Shown: positions 22,791 to 32,631 of the stretch, piece by piece
Position numbering within the stretch: position 1 is the stretch's first letter
Layout of the letters: each line of letters begins with the position of its first letter
Assembly (NCBI GenBank): GCA_009760855.2
Contig: WPIO01000155.1
Span: 1-62,000, forward strand
DNA from: Cristatella mucedo
Lineage: Eukaryota; Bryozoa; Phylactolaemata; Cristatellidae
Reading direction: 5' to 3'
Length of the DNA stretch: 62,000 bases
Notes under the pieces: model-generated
Told to the model about the DNA's origin: nothing
Databases searched by the model: none
The model's input: the letters and a program-made list of their open reading frames with translations, nothing else
Translations under genes and position numbers: made by a program

Positions 22791-23680
22791 CTCTTCTAAA
22801 AGGTAATGCTGTTGTGCGACTATCACGACGCGCTCGAAATTCAGGTGTCATTTTCGACAGCTGCCTAAATTTTAAAAGCTTCATTCAGAAGACTGCTTCT
22901 GCAGCTAGCCATCCTGTCCGGTCCATATCAAAGATTAGGAGCTATCTTCCACAGTGGCTTGCAAGCAATTTAGCTAGCTCCTTAGTTCTGTCTCCGCTTG
23001 ATTATTGTAAATCCCTTTTGGCTGGGCTACCAAAAAAAGCGATTGCGCCACTGCAGCTGACTGTGAATATGGCTGCAAGGCTAGTCTTCAAGTCCCAGAG
23101 GTTTGAGCACGTGTCTCTTTTGCTAAAGGAGCTAGGATGGATGCCGTTTGAGCAACGGATACAGAGCAACGTTCTTATGCTGACTCACAAGGCCCGCCAC
23201 GGCTTGGCTCCTTCGCAACTAGCTGAACTGCGGCATCAGCTCAAGTGAACTGCTGCATCAGTTTCAGCCTGTACGTGCCCTCAGGTCCTGTGTGAACAAT
23301 AAGTTAGCTATCCCATTCCTCTACTTACAGACCGTTGGCGATAGAAGCTTCAGCTCCGCAGGTCGTAGACTGTGGAACTCGCTTCCACAAATCGTTCGCA
23401 ACGATCACTACTCTCCTGGTGCCAATTACGGCTCGTCAATTCTAGCGGTCCTGAGCTGCTACGTCTATGCTACTCACTACATCAACTGCTCTCCTGACTC
23501 TGCTATGCTTCCCACTTTCTCTTTGTTTCGTGAAACGAAGTCTGTTGGCTAGCGAATGCGTACCGAAAGCTGCTTAGGCTGCGAGTGCGCTATACAAAAC
23601 TCTTCTCTATAATAGCCAAATAGTCTTTACGACTCTGTGGAGTTACAGACGAAGATAAATACATACATCCTCATCTAATA

Positions 23681-23924
23681 TGTTATTTGATTGCCGTCGC
23701 TCACTGCACAAAACACCAGCCGACGTGGAACACCACCAGTTCATTCCACTTCCACACGGAGCAGGGCGAAGCACGGCTCTCCTCGCCCCTCACGCCCACT
23801 AGAGTCCTCTGACTCCCTTGTCAAATCGACCAATAAAAGCACGTCCCGGCTGCTTACCACATCGAGTGTCTCGGCCCATTCGTATAACGATCAGGGGCAG
23901 TGTCATCAATTAAATAAAATCACA
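23681..23924 (-). repeat. 3' LTR of the deleted retrotransposon
   Basis: 244 bp, same orientation as the 5' LTR, from TGTGATTTTATTT to CAATCAAATAACA on the minus strand. The AATAAA of the other LTR is mutated here. The two LTRs are clearly diverged, so insertion is not recent. Confidence 0.8.
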
Positions 23925-24008
23925 TGCCCGCCTGATCTGGAGATCAATTACCGACTTAGCCAGAGCAGGAAGCAGCTGTTCTTGTCCACTGCTTAGACAA
24001 CGAGAAGG

Positions 24009-24617
24009 CTAAACATTAACCACATAGTCCTCATAGCTCACCGGCCGTCTCAGGCCACACCTTGGCCGTAGCTGTCTGCCGGGCTCGTCGTCTCTGGACA
24101 TACTACCAGGGCCAGCATCGAAGTGTTCGTCAAGGATTTCATTGGCGTTTGGTACTGGTCTGATGTTCGTTAGTTGGTGGCGGATTTCATCAATTTCAAT
24201 GCCAACTCCTTCCGCCGGTGCAGCAATTGTCCCATGAGGCCATTACGTGGTGCAACGGGCTCCAGGGCTTTTAAGAAAACCCGCTGACCCTGAATCAAGT
24301 CATTTCCACCACGCCTCCCAGCTGTCGCACAGCATCCAAGCCAAGGAGCATATCATACCCCGTATGATCTCGGATACGAGGCAGTCCAGCTCTATTGCGA
24401 TGCCTTGCACAGAGCAAGTCATGCGGCACGCCGACCGGCACCGAATGACTGCTCCATTGAACGTAATTGCTGGCTCGTTAACCGGATAAGACTGCGCCAA
24501 GGTGGCATGCAGTACCGAAGATTTAGTCACAATCGACCGAGAGCAGCCAGTATCAAAGCGCGTCTTCATAATACGACAACCGTTGAGAACATTTATTGTT
24601 GGCAGTCGAATTGACAA
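24009..24617 (-). pseudogene. Aspartic protease joined to integrase C-terminal tail
   Basis: The minus-strand ORF at 24617-24300 has the active-site loop FDTGCSRSIV. The flap-distal motif LLGLDAVRQLGG lies just downstream in a shifted frame (near 24330-24360), so one frameshift splits the protease. Within about 150 bp the sequence becomes a charged pol tail ending RRPVSYEDYVVNV-stop at 24009. The whole RT-RNaseH-integrase core is deleted between them. Confidence 0.75.
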
Positions 24618-24716
24618 GCAGGGGAATGCGCTGGCGCTATAACATGAGCTTACCCTTACTCGTTTTTTGGCTGTGAATCAGTGCAACGCTCCGGACATAT
24701 CGCTGCTAATTCGGTG

Positions 24717-25373
24717 CTAGTCGTCGCCGCATACAAAACACAGCATTCGCTGCCTTTGCAAGGAACGGCAGTCACGACTTATGTGCCCTTCAATTTCGCA
24801 GAAGAAACAAAAACGCTTCCGTGGAGTCGGGCGAGAGCCTCTAGCTCCTAGTGCCTCAGCAGCGGCCGTGTAGCTCGGCTCCTGACAACTCATAAGCGCT
24901 TGAGCCTTCTTAACAACCTCAGAAATCGCCAACTTGTCGAGCGAACACGCCGCGCGTAGCTGCTTTCGGATGTCCTCTGGAAGCCCGGTGACAAAAGCGC
25001 ATTTTAACAAATCATCCTTCACCGACGCACTCACCAATCCGGCCAGCCGGGCCAAAATCGATGCGTAAACATCCACTGGCTTCCCAGCTTGGAGATGCCG
25101 TGTCGTGAGCTTCTCATAAGCTTTAAATTTATCCGTCGAAAATGCAGCAAGAAGAGCCACTCTTACGATGGTATAGTCTTAGTTCGCCTCTCCGTCGATG
25201 CTTTGGTACACGGCGAACGCTCCGCCGGTTAGAAAAAGGGGCAGGAATATGTGGCGGTCGGCAGCGACAATACCTTGAATCTCTGCCACCAGATCAAAGT
25301 TTTCAACCCAGCCCGCAAAGTCTCCGCTGCCGTCGAATTGGGTGACGATGTGGCTGAACTTGACGTTCTCCAT
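24717..25373 (-). pseudogene. gag (capsid and zinc knuckle) of the LTR element, frameshifted
   Basis: Starts at MENVKFSHIVTQFDGSGDF and continues through LPLFLTGGAFAVYQ, typical of gypsy-type capsid N-termini. A short frame disruption near 25175 separates it from the second half (from 25160). The C-terminal part holds CFFCEIEGHISRDC, a perfect C-x2-C-x4-H-x4-C knuckle, and the start of a second (CFVCGDD) cut by a stop at 24717. Intact gag packages the element RNA into particles. Confidence 0.82.
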
Positions 25374-25389
25374 TACTGCCGAAGTAGCT

Positions 25390-25637
25390 TGTTGTTTGAT
25401 TGCCGTCGCCACTGTTCAAAACACCAGCCGACTTGCCACACCAACAGTTTATTATACTTACACACGGAGCAGGGTCAAGCACGACTCTCATCGCCCCTCT
25501 CGCCCACCGGAGTCCCCCACCCCGACTCCCATGTCAAAAAACCCACGAACAGCACGTTCCGGCTGCTTGCCACATCGCGTGTCACAGCCCACTCGTACAA
25601 CCATCAGGGGCAGTGTCATCAATTAACTAAAACCACA
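25390..25637 (-). repeat. 5' LTR of the deleted retrotransposon
   Basis: 248 bp. On the minus strand it runs from TGTGGTTTTAG to CAATCAAACAACA and contains AATAAA (in GTATAATAAACTG). It matches the other LTR along its whole length with scattered differences. Confidence 0.8.
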
Positions 25638-25642
25638 CAATA

Positions 25643-26400
25643 CATGGAATATCTACCGCGTCGGCTTTCTGCAAACTTAATTAGCTCCCTGATACTCTCT
25701 TGGAGAGACAACTCCCATTCGGACTTGGCTTGGCTGCCGAAAAAACCATTGCAGCCTCTGCAGCTCGTGACGTGGCTGCGGCTGCCAGGCACGTGAATTG
25801 GCATTTGTGGCCAGTCATAAATCCTTAACTGGCCAGGCTGTCTGCGGTCTTCGTTGAAGCAGCTTCGATGGCTACTCTTAAATCGGTGAATACGTAGAAA
25901 AATCCGAAGTTTGCATGACACACCTTGGCTTGGCTCCTACATCATATATTATCTATGTATGCATATTAACCTAATGTATTGCTGCTCTCATCTTCCTCAC
26001 CTCTCGCCCCTCGTTCCGCTTTTGGACAATAAATCACTTGGTCCGTCGCTTTGCTTCAGCACCCACAGCGACACAGGCTTCGGCTCTGCAGACAGAAGAC
26101 TGTGGAGCACACTTTTGTCATTGTTGCGAAACCACACTTGGCGTCCTGCTATCGACCGTCTCACACCTTTTCGGCCGACCCGAGCTGCTACGTCCGCACT
26201 ACTGATACCCTTGACTGTTCAGCTGACGCAGCCATGCCTGTCACTTTTTTTTTATACATAAGAGGAAGTCTGTTGGCTAACATATGCAACGGAAAGCAGC
26301 TTAGGCTTTTAGTGTGCCGTAGAAGTTTTTCTGTATAGCACCCACATGGCTTTGTGACTTTTCAGAGCTTGAGAAGGAGATGCCAACATTACAATACATT
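25643..26400 (+). mobile_element. LINE-beta, 5'-truncated degraded copy
   Basis: Plus-strand C-terminal ORF remnants (LPKKPLQPLQL near 25735, then the GDTGF-like block and RLWST near 26090-26110) and the family 3' UTR to about 26400 ending in ACATTACAATACATTACAC. Many frameshifts. Confidence 0.75.
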
Positions 26401-26484
26401 ACACTGCGTTCGCTGTGTTGCCGTTCACCCATGCAGGTGCTTGCAGTCTGTCGGAACTCTAGGATGCATCTACCTCAACTGTCC

Positions 26485-26582
26485 TCATGTAATGTAATGT
26501 ATCTCCTTCTCAATGAAATGTAATGTATCTCCTTCTCAATGTAATGTAATGTATCTCCTCATGTAATGTAATGTATCTCCTT
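26485..26582 (-). repeat. Four tandem copies of the LINE-beta 3' terminus
   Basis: The block ATGTAATGTAATGTATCTCC recurs four times with a period of about 25 bp, separated by TTCTCA or CTC, directly at the 3' end of a minus-strand LINE-beta copy. It looks like reiteration of the element's last bases during insertion. Confidence 0.8.
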
Positions 26583-27005
26583 CTGTAACTCCACAAAGTC
26601 ATAAAGACCATGTGGGTGTTACGCAGGAGAGTTTTGTATAGCCCACTCACAGCCTAAGCGGCTTTCCGTATGCATTCCGTAGCCAACAGACTTCGTATCA
26701 CGCAACAAAGAGAAAGTGGGAAGCATAGCAGAGTCAGGAGCCCTCATGACTCATGCAACTAACTAAACTGTCCTCATGTATTTATACTATTATTAAGTAT
26801 TTTTTATTTGCTACTCACTACATCAAATGCTCTCCTGACTCGGCTACACTTCCCAATTTCTCTTTGTTGCGTGAGACGAAGTCTGGTGGCTACCCAATGC
26901 GTACCGAAAGCCGCTTAGGCTGTGAGTGCGCTATACAAAACTCTCCTGCGTAACACCCACGTGGTCTTTATGACTTTGTGGAGTTACAGACGGAGATACA
27001 TTGCA
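26575..27005. mobile_element. Inverted pair of LINE-beta 3' ends
   Basis: A minus-strand LINE-beta 3' end (26575-26739) faces a plus-strand one (about 26830-27000) across a spacer of roughly 90 bp. The arms of about 165 bp are complementary along most of their length, so the locus can fold back. Coding remnants (CSPDSAT, RETKSGGYPM) lie in the right arm. Confidence 0.8.
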
Positions 27006-28018
27006 TTGACTTCCCACTTACAGACTGCTCGTGCCATGCTTTAACTGCATGTATTTAGAAATGAGGCTACCAGCGTTTGCTCGAAACAAGCACCATTTCT
27101 AGCTATGCATGCCGTACAGGCTTCGCCTACCTGACATGTATATAATGAATAAAGGGCGAGCGGCTGACCTAGAGATGATTGTAGAAGAAACGTGAGAAGT
27201 CGACTATGACTGTGAGCAAACAATGGTCAGTTCTTATTATTAAGATCTCGTATAATGGGACTGGCTCAGACGCATAACGCCACACTAATTAAGATATCAA
27301 TTCAAATAAATTAATAATGAATCCAACTACATTTAGGAGCAGAAGAAGCAAATTATATTATGAAATACCTTCCTACGTAAAAAATACCTCTAAAATGGCG
27401 TTTATTCGACGATTTTGAACCTCTCTAAAAGGGCAAACTACAAGGGTTTGCGTTGCATTTGCGAGGCTTCGCAATATTTTCTAGTAGCTAGGTTGGATTG
27501 CTTTTCTATGACACTAAACTTAAAGATGGTCTAGTAGCTAAAGAGTGCTGAAAGATGGGGCATGCAATCACTGAGATTTCTTTAATCACAGTAGCAAAAA
27601 TCTTGGACTCCGGCTACAGCAAGATTCTTGAATTGCTAAAGTACATATGATTTCCATGACCTTGTGAGCTGCTGTACTTATAATCAGTTGCCACTCAATA
27701 CGATGGAACCATTTGAGTGATGTGGCCAAACGATTGGAGAATGACAGGGCTTAAAAAGGTAGCCAGACCAGAATTGCTCCTTCGACAAGTAAGACTAGGA
27801 TCAACTTACTGCAGGGTTTCAGCGAGCTTCACGCACTAAAAAATGCATTATAGAAACCACTGGCTACCTAATCTTTCGCCAGCTGTTAGGCTAATCCCTC
27901 GAGGTAAGACACGCCCGAACGTAAATCCGTTTGTTGTGGCAGACGAAGGGCACTTCCCTTCCGCTGCTTGGGCTAAGTGGATGCACCCTCTCTGCCTGTC
28001 GTCCGGTCCGATCGGACC
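27006..28018. other. no recognisable feature
   Basis: No domain-bearing ORF and no repeat family recognised. An AATAAA near 27148 preceded by a GTATATAA string could be part of an unrecognised LTR, but I find no paired ends. Confidence 0.35.
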
Positions 28019-28047
28019 TCTGTCTGTCTGTCTGTCTGTCTGTCTGG

Positions 28048-28086
<39 letters not shown>
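28019..28086. repeat. (TCTG)n/(TC)n compound microsatellite
   Basis: About twelve TCTG units, one interrupted by GGCTG, followed by a short TC run. Confidence 0.92.
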
Positions 28087-29560
28087 CTACGGGCTGAATA
28101 AATATTCATAACCTGACTATCTGCTAATCTAACATCGACCCAAATACGCACCAGTAGCATTAGCAAAGTTAGCATGTCTCCTGGACTGTTTATCGCAACA
28201 ATTTATTTTCAAAAAAGCCTAAGTTTAGCTTTTTTTTGCAACAAGCAGCTGGCACGCACAAGACATTGGCTGACAACAATAAAGACGTGTTGACGCTGGG
28301 AGAGCTATTTCAAAGAGGTGCACTAATCAACTTTATTTCATCAACTGATTTCAGAAGACGGTAAAGTTCGGCCGGGGTTGAGTAGATAGTGTGAGGATGT
28401 TCCGTTGTAGCTATTACCAGAAACCCATCAAATGAAAGCCATATCGTAGCACCTTAAATACTAAGAAATATTAAGAAAATAACGTGGCAACAGGAGAAGA
28501 TTCCTAAGCCGAAGAAACAAGTCGATAGAGAATTGCTTGGAAAAGGGCTCTATCACTGCTATCCTTCACTAACTGTTTGGTCACGGCTAAACAGGAATAC
28601 TAATCTGAATCCCACCTCATCGAAAACATTTTTAGAGTGCTTTTCAACGAAGTAAAAATCGGATATTCATATCACCGACAGGAAAATTTTGTTTGAGGTT
28701 TCTTGTAAATACTTGCCAAAAATAGCTCCGGAATCACACCGTCCATGCCAACCCGGATACGCGAAAAAGATATCAATCGTAATGAAACTAATCTCTTTAA
28801 TCCAAAGTATCGTAGTTATCTGCCACCATGGCCGCACGAAGATTGAATTTAATTCTTCAATTCCACAATGCAACACATTACGATTTACCAAACAGCGGAG
28901 CTAACTAGTTAGACTTCAAGTTTGGCCAAACACTTAAAAAGATGATGGCACCTGGATGTGGTTCGGGTTCATTTATTTTATCAACAATAATACTACAAGA
29001 CCCAGTTATCTTAGATAAAAGAATGCTGATTAGAATTTCATTCTACTGCCATCTGGAAAAACTGTGTACGCATTAGTCAGGGTTAGTATGTGGTTCTGTT
29101 TTGTAGCGTGATTTAAAGGTCACTGCGATCGAGTTGGCTGGAGTTTTAAAGGACCTTTAAATTCACATCTAGGTAATAAGCTCTATTGCTAGGATGCGGC
29201 TTTATCAAGCTGGGCGGCTGGTTTGGCCGTTGAAGAGCTAGAATTGTTCTTATCGAGGACGGGATTATGCTTCGGGTTTCTTGATCGACAGTGTCTGCAC
29301 GGTACAGCTTGGCTCTCCGAAGACAGACATATAAAATCTATCTGTCAGTAATTCCACCAGCTGTAATGACTAACTTTGCTGAAGAGTTTTAAATAGCTGA
29401 ATCGAAGCCTATTCTGCTCTACGTGAGTATCTTGTAACCAACAGTCGCCATCTTAAAAAACTTAGAGAAACTGAGAAAGATGGCACAGTCAACAGGACAG
29501 CCGTGGAAATATAGAAGGCGGTATTTGAAGCGATGGTTGGCTGGAAACGGCATACCACAT
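28087..29560. other. no recognisable feature
   Basis: Nearly 1.5 kb of AT-rich sequence. The 71- and 74-codon opposing ORFs at 28667-28904 share the same bases and have no recognisable domain. No repeat family named. Confidence 0.4.
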
Positions 29561-29561
29561 T

Positions 29562-31595
29562 ATAATGATTATAATAATAATGCCCTTGTTAAAGCGTCCT
29601 CAGATAACTCAAACTCTTTCCAAGAGCTTTATGTTTGCTGCAAAGAGAAACATGATTGAATGGTGAGTAGTATTGTGCTTGATAAACAAAAAGAATAACA
29701 TGGCTAGGGGTGACATGCACCGGCTTAAGATGCGAGTGTGGTTAATTGCAGCATGCGAAGTGTCGGCACGCATTATTTAAATGTGAAGCGCCTAGAAAGA
29801 GATTGATTTCTCTGGAGGCACTTTATCAAGTGCATTATTATTGTTATTATAAGCACGTGAAGGACGAATCACAGGGGCCCACTATATGCTACCCTAAGTG
29901 GGTGTTTTTAAGTTCTTTTTAAATGTGGTCTAGTCAGGGGATGTTCTGACGCAAGTCGGGAGTGAGTTCCTGGCTTTGGGAGCATACGAATTAAATTCAA
30001 GGTCTCCAAAGAATTTGAAGTTTGTACTAGGTGATGCAAACTGTTGGATTCCATGAAAGCGGTGGTACGATGCTTGGCCTGCTAGGGGAGTAGATCTGAG
30101 AGATAAGCTGGAGCCAAAGAATGAAGTGACCTAAAAGTGAGCGACGAAACCTTGAAGTCGATCCGTTGCTTGATTGGTAGCCATTGCGGGTCGGCGAGAT
30201 GTGTTGTGATATGGCAACGGCAGCGCTCACGACAGACAAGCCTAGCTGCTGAGTTTTGCTCAAGCTATGATAGCCTGATTGCTCATGACAGTAGGCCAGC
30301 AAGCAGTGAGTTACGGAAGTCAACACGGAACGTCACGAATGCATGGACCAACTTAGACGTGGTATCCTTATCTAAACAAGCCCGAATTTTAGCAATACTA
30401 TGTAGCTAAAAGTAGGCAGACTTGATTGTGGAGCTTATATGGTCGTCTAACGAGAGGTCACTTTGGAAAATGACAAAGAGATTTCGACCTGATTCCACTA
30501 GAGATGTGCATGCAAAGCCACGCTTAAGCGTCAGCCTTTCCAATCTCTGAATCACACTGGGTTTGCCCATAACTAGTAAGTTAGTTTTATCGTCCATTAG
30601 TTTTAGAAAATTTGCTGCCATCCATGTGCAGATGTCATCAATACATGCAGCATGTGAGTTGAGAGAATTTGAGGTGCTCGAAGGCTGGGAGGGATCAAAG
30701 CTAAGGCACAACTGAGTGTCATCCGCATACAAGTGAAAGCCCAAATTTTGCGTGGCAATCACATGAGCAAGAGAGAGAGAGAGAGAGAGAGAGTATAAAC
30801 CATGAAAAGAACAGGACCTAGCACGGAGACCTGAGGTACCCCATATTGCAGAGGTAACTCGGATGATCTTTGCCTTACCACGTCAATACTCCGGTGTCTC
30901 CCACTGAGATAGGATTTGAACCATTGCAGAGCAGTGCCAGTGATGCCCAGGCGTGATGAGAGGCACTCTAAAAGAACGCGGTGATCGATAGTATCAAAAG
31001 CTGCAAAAAGATCGAGAAAAACAAGTAGAGACACTCTACCTATGTCTGCATTCCTAATTAGGTCGTGGCACACCGTAAGCAATGCTATTTCTGTTGAGTG
31101 ATTAACTTTAAAGCCAGACTGGAACTTACTAGCAAGGTTGGAAGTTTCAATATATGAGCTCAGCTGGTCCGCCACGACCCGTTTCAGTGTCTTTGATGAG
31201 AATGGTAGAAGAGAGACTAGGCGGTAGTTGCTCAAGTTCTCTTTGTCTCGTGTCGCTTCCTTGAGAAGTAGCCTGACTAGAGCTTTTTTGAAAAAGTATG
31301 TCACATGATCTTGGGGTAATGATGCATTAAGGATTTTAGTTTGGTATGGTAGCATCAGATCAATGCAACGTAAGAGCAGGAGTGATAGTAGGGTCCGAAG
31401 GACTTGTTTTTCTTCTTTGATTGGGATATGAACTTTAGGACGAGATCACTAGTGACCTGCTTAAATATAGACATTGAGGTGCAGCCATGAATCGGGGAAC
31501 AGCATTCTTGGGGGGTGTTTTCATCGCAGCGATGGACTCCCTAATCTTGTCTATCGTCGGCACATTCTGATTATGGGCGGCATAGAGCATGCTGC
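29562..31595 (-). mobile_element. LINE-alpha, long copy with reverse transcriptase remnants
   Basis: The minus-strand copy runs from an (AAT)n tail at 29562 to about 31595. ORF 30759-31355 encodes the RT fingers/palm (LSNYRLVSLLPFSSKTLKRV, AAFDTIDHRVLLECL, GVPQVSVLGPVLF), and ORF 30406-30762 continues with FHLYADDTQLCLSF. A (GA)n expansion at 30772-30792 sits exactly between these two pieces and breaks the frame. The copy extends upstream of the RT into the linker segment. Similar to CR1/L2-type elements by C-terminal and RT style. Confidence 0.85.
29771..29850 (+). mobile_element. Tail-only LINE-alpha insertion nested in the opposite strand
   Basis: About 80 bp: ATTTAAATGTGAAGCGCCTAG, the hairpin, then GTGCATTATTATTGTTATTAT. 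It interrupts the minus-strand LINE-alpha between GCACGCAT and AAGCACGTGAAGG. Only the last 75 or so nucleotides of the LINE were copied. Confidence 0.75.
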
Positions 31596-31604
31596 ATAAA
31601 AAAC

Positions 31605-31690
31605 TATAATTCAATTGAATAGCACCGTAAGAGAATTCAATATCTATTCAGGTGTTTCACATACGCCACGGGGCTCGAGCCCACGAGCAT
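31605..31690 (-). mobile_element. SINE-alpha, truncated copy
   Basis: AT-rich end, hairpin tail (AGAGAATTCAATATCTATTC region) and B-box end GGGCTCGAGCCCACGAG, after which similarity stops; the tRNA-like head upstream of the B box is missing. Confidence 0.7.
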
Positions 31691-32630
31691 AACAACTTCG
31701 GAACTGAGTTTTGCATTTTAAGAACTCTAAAGCAGACCTTATGTTGCCAATAACCATGAAGAAAATGTGTAGCCAAGGCTAATTTGCTGTCCGTGGATTA
31801 TTTTAGTGCACGAGGAAGAAGCAACTTGTGCGGCAACAGGTCTTTTGGATGCGAAAAAGAATAGCAAATGCTAAAACGCAAGCAAAATCGAGAGAGTTGC
31901 AAAAAACCGCTTGCATTTGTTCCCTCTCACTCTCGGCAGAGCTTTCAACTCAAAATGTCTAAAGTTCGGAAACCCTACTTATTAGAGCGAGAAAGTCCGT
32001 CCGTACTTCAGTCACGAGGCGCTCCATGACGCGGCAAGACGGCGACTAGTACTTTTGGGAGTGACTTGCAATAGACGTGCAATTTTTCTAGACTCAGAAA
32101 TGCGAGTCCATAGGCAGTGAGCTCTAGTATATATAAATATATGTATACAGTATATATATTTTAGATGCAGGTAGCTCAAATATATTCCGTATTTTACCAC
32201 GTGTAAGCCCCTACTTCAAAAATGTTTCATCAGATAACAGAGAGGGAACTTCGACATTGGAGGTTCTTTTCCGCGTTAATATTGCTCTAATCAACATATT
32301 TACTTTTAATTCATTCCAAGCCTTTGAATGTGAATGCATTTCCGGTATTTAAATGCATTAATAGCATTTCAACTGCTATGGACGGAATGGAAGATGATGC
32401 AGTCTACGAAGAGAGTAACGACAATTATAATAACGGAGTTTATGCCAACTTCTAAGCCGGTGATCTGAAGGAGAAAGATTGAGAGGGTAAAGTCACCATC
32501 TTTCATGGAGGAGATAGTGATTTTAAGGCGAGTGATTATTATGAGTCTTGATATCGTTCTTTTATTCACTTATGAATATAGTTTTTCCAAAAAAATATTT
32601 CAAAAATTTGGTGTTATTTATAGATGTAAT
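31691..32630. other. no recognisable feature
   Basis: AT-rich sequence with short ORFs only and a small TATA-rich patch at 32128-32160. No repeat family named. Confidence 0.4.
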
Positions 32631-32631
32631 G

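Larger units (their letters stand above)
20228..23675 (+). mobile_element. LINE-beta, near full-length inactivated copy
   Basis: Order on the plus strand: a 5' leader (20228-20490, shared with the orphan fragment at 43520-43772), an APE-like endonuclease (from 20618), a linker (21290-21841), reverse transcriptase (about 21900-22790), a C-terminal region (22814-23552) with RLWNSLPQIVRNDHYS, and a 3' UTR ending in the GGAGTTACAGACGAAGATA block with an ACATAC-type tail. Frameshifts and stops break every domain; the catalytic box is FADNTR instead of YADDTQ. No separate ORF1 was recognised. About 3.4 kb, the most complete LINE in the window; CR1/L2/jockey-like clade is likely but a phylogeny is needed. 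Confidence 0.85.
23681..25637 (-). mobile_element. Internally deleted LTR retrotransposon (Ty3/gypsy-like), 1957 bp
   Basis: Two direct repeats in LTR position (25390-25637 and 23681-23924 on the plus scale) begin TGTG and end AACA on the minus strand. Flanking pentanucleotides are CAATA (25638-25642) and TAATA (23676-23680), a 4-of-5 target duplication. Between them, reading minus, come gag with a zinc knuckle, an aspartic protease, and then directly the last residues of a pol polyprotein (RRPVSYEDYVVNV, stop at 24009) before the 3' LTR. RT, RNase H and the integrase core are absent. Flanked on both sides by LINE-beta sequence. Confidence 0.85.

Noticed and set aside
23681-23924. Tandem second LTR element, because similarity of the left repeat seemed to extend into the gag leader
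   Set aside because: Placing the LTR end at AACA explains all of the similarity, and the flanking pentanucleotides then match 4 of 5; a single element with two LTRs is simpler.
28667-28904. Opposing 71/74-codon ORFs as a possible small gene
   Set aside because: No recognisable domain, no splice context, and both strands open over the same bases.
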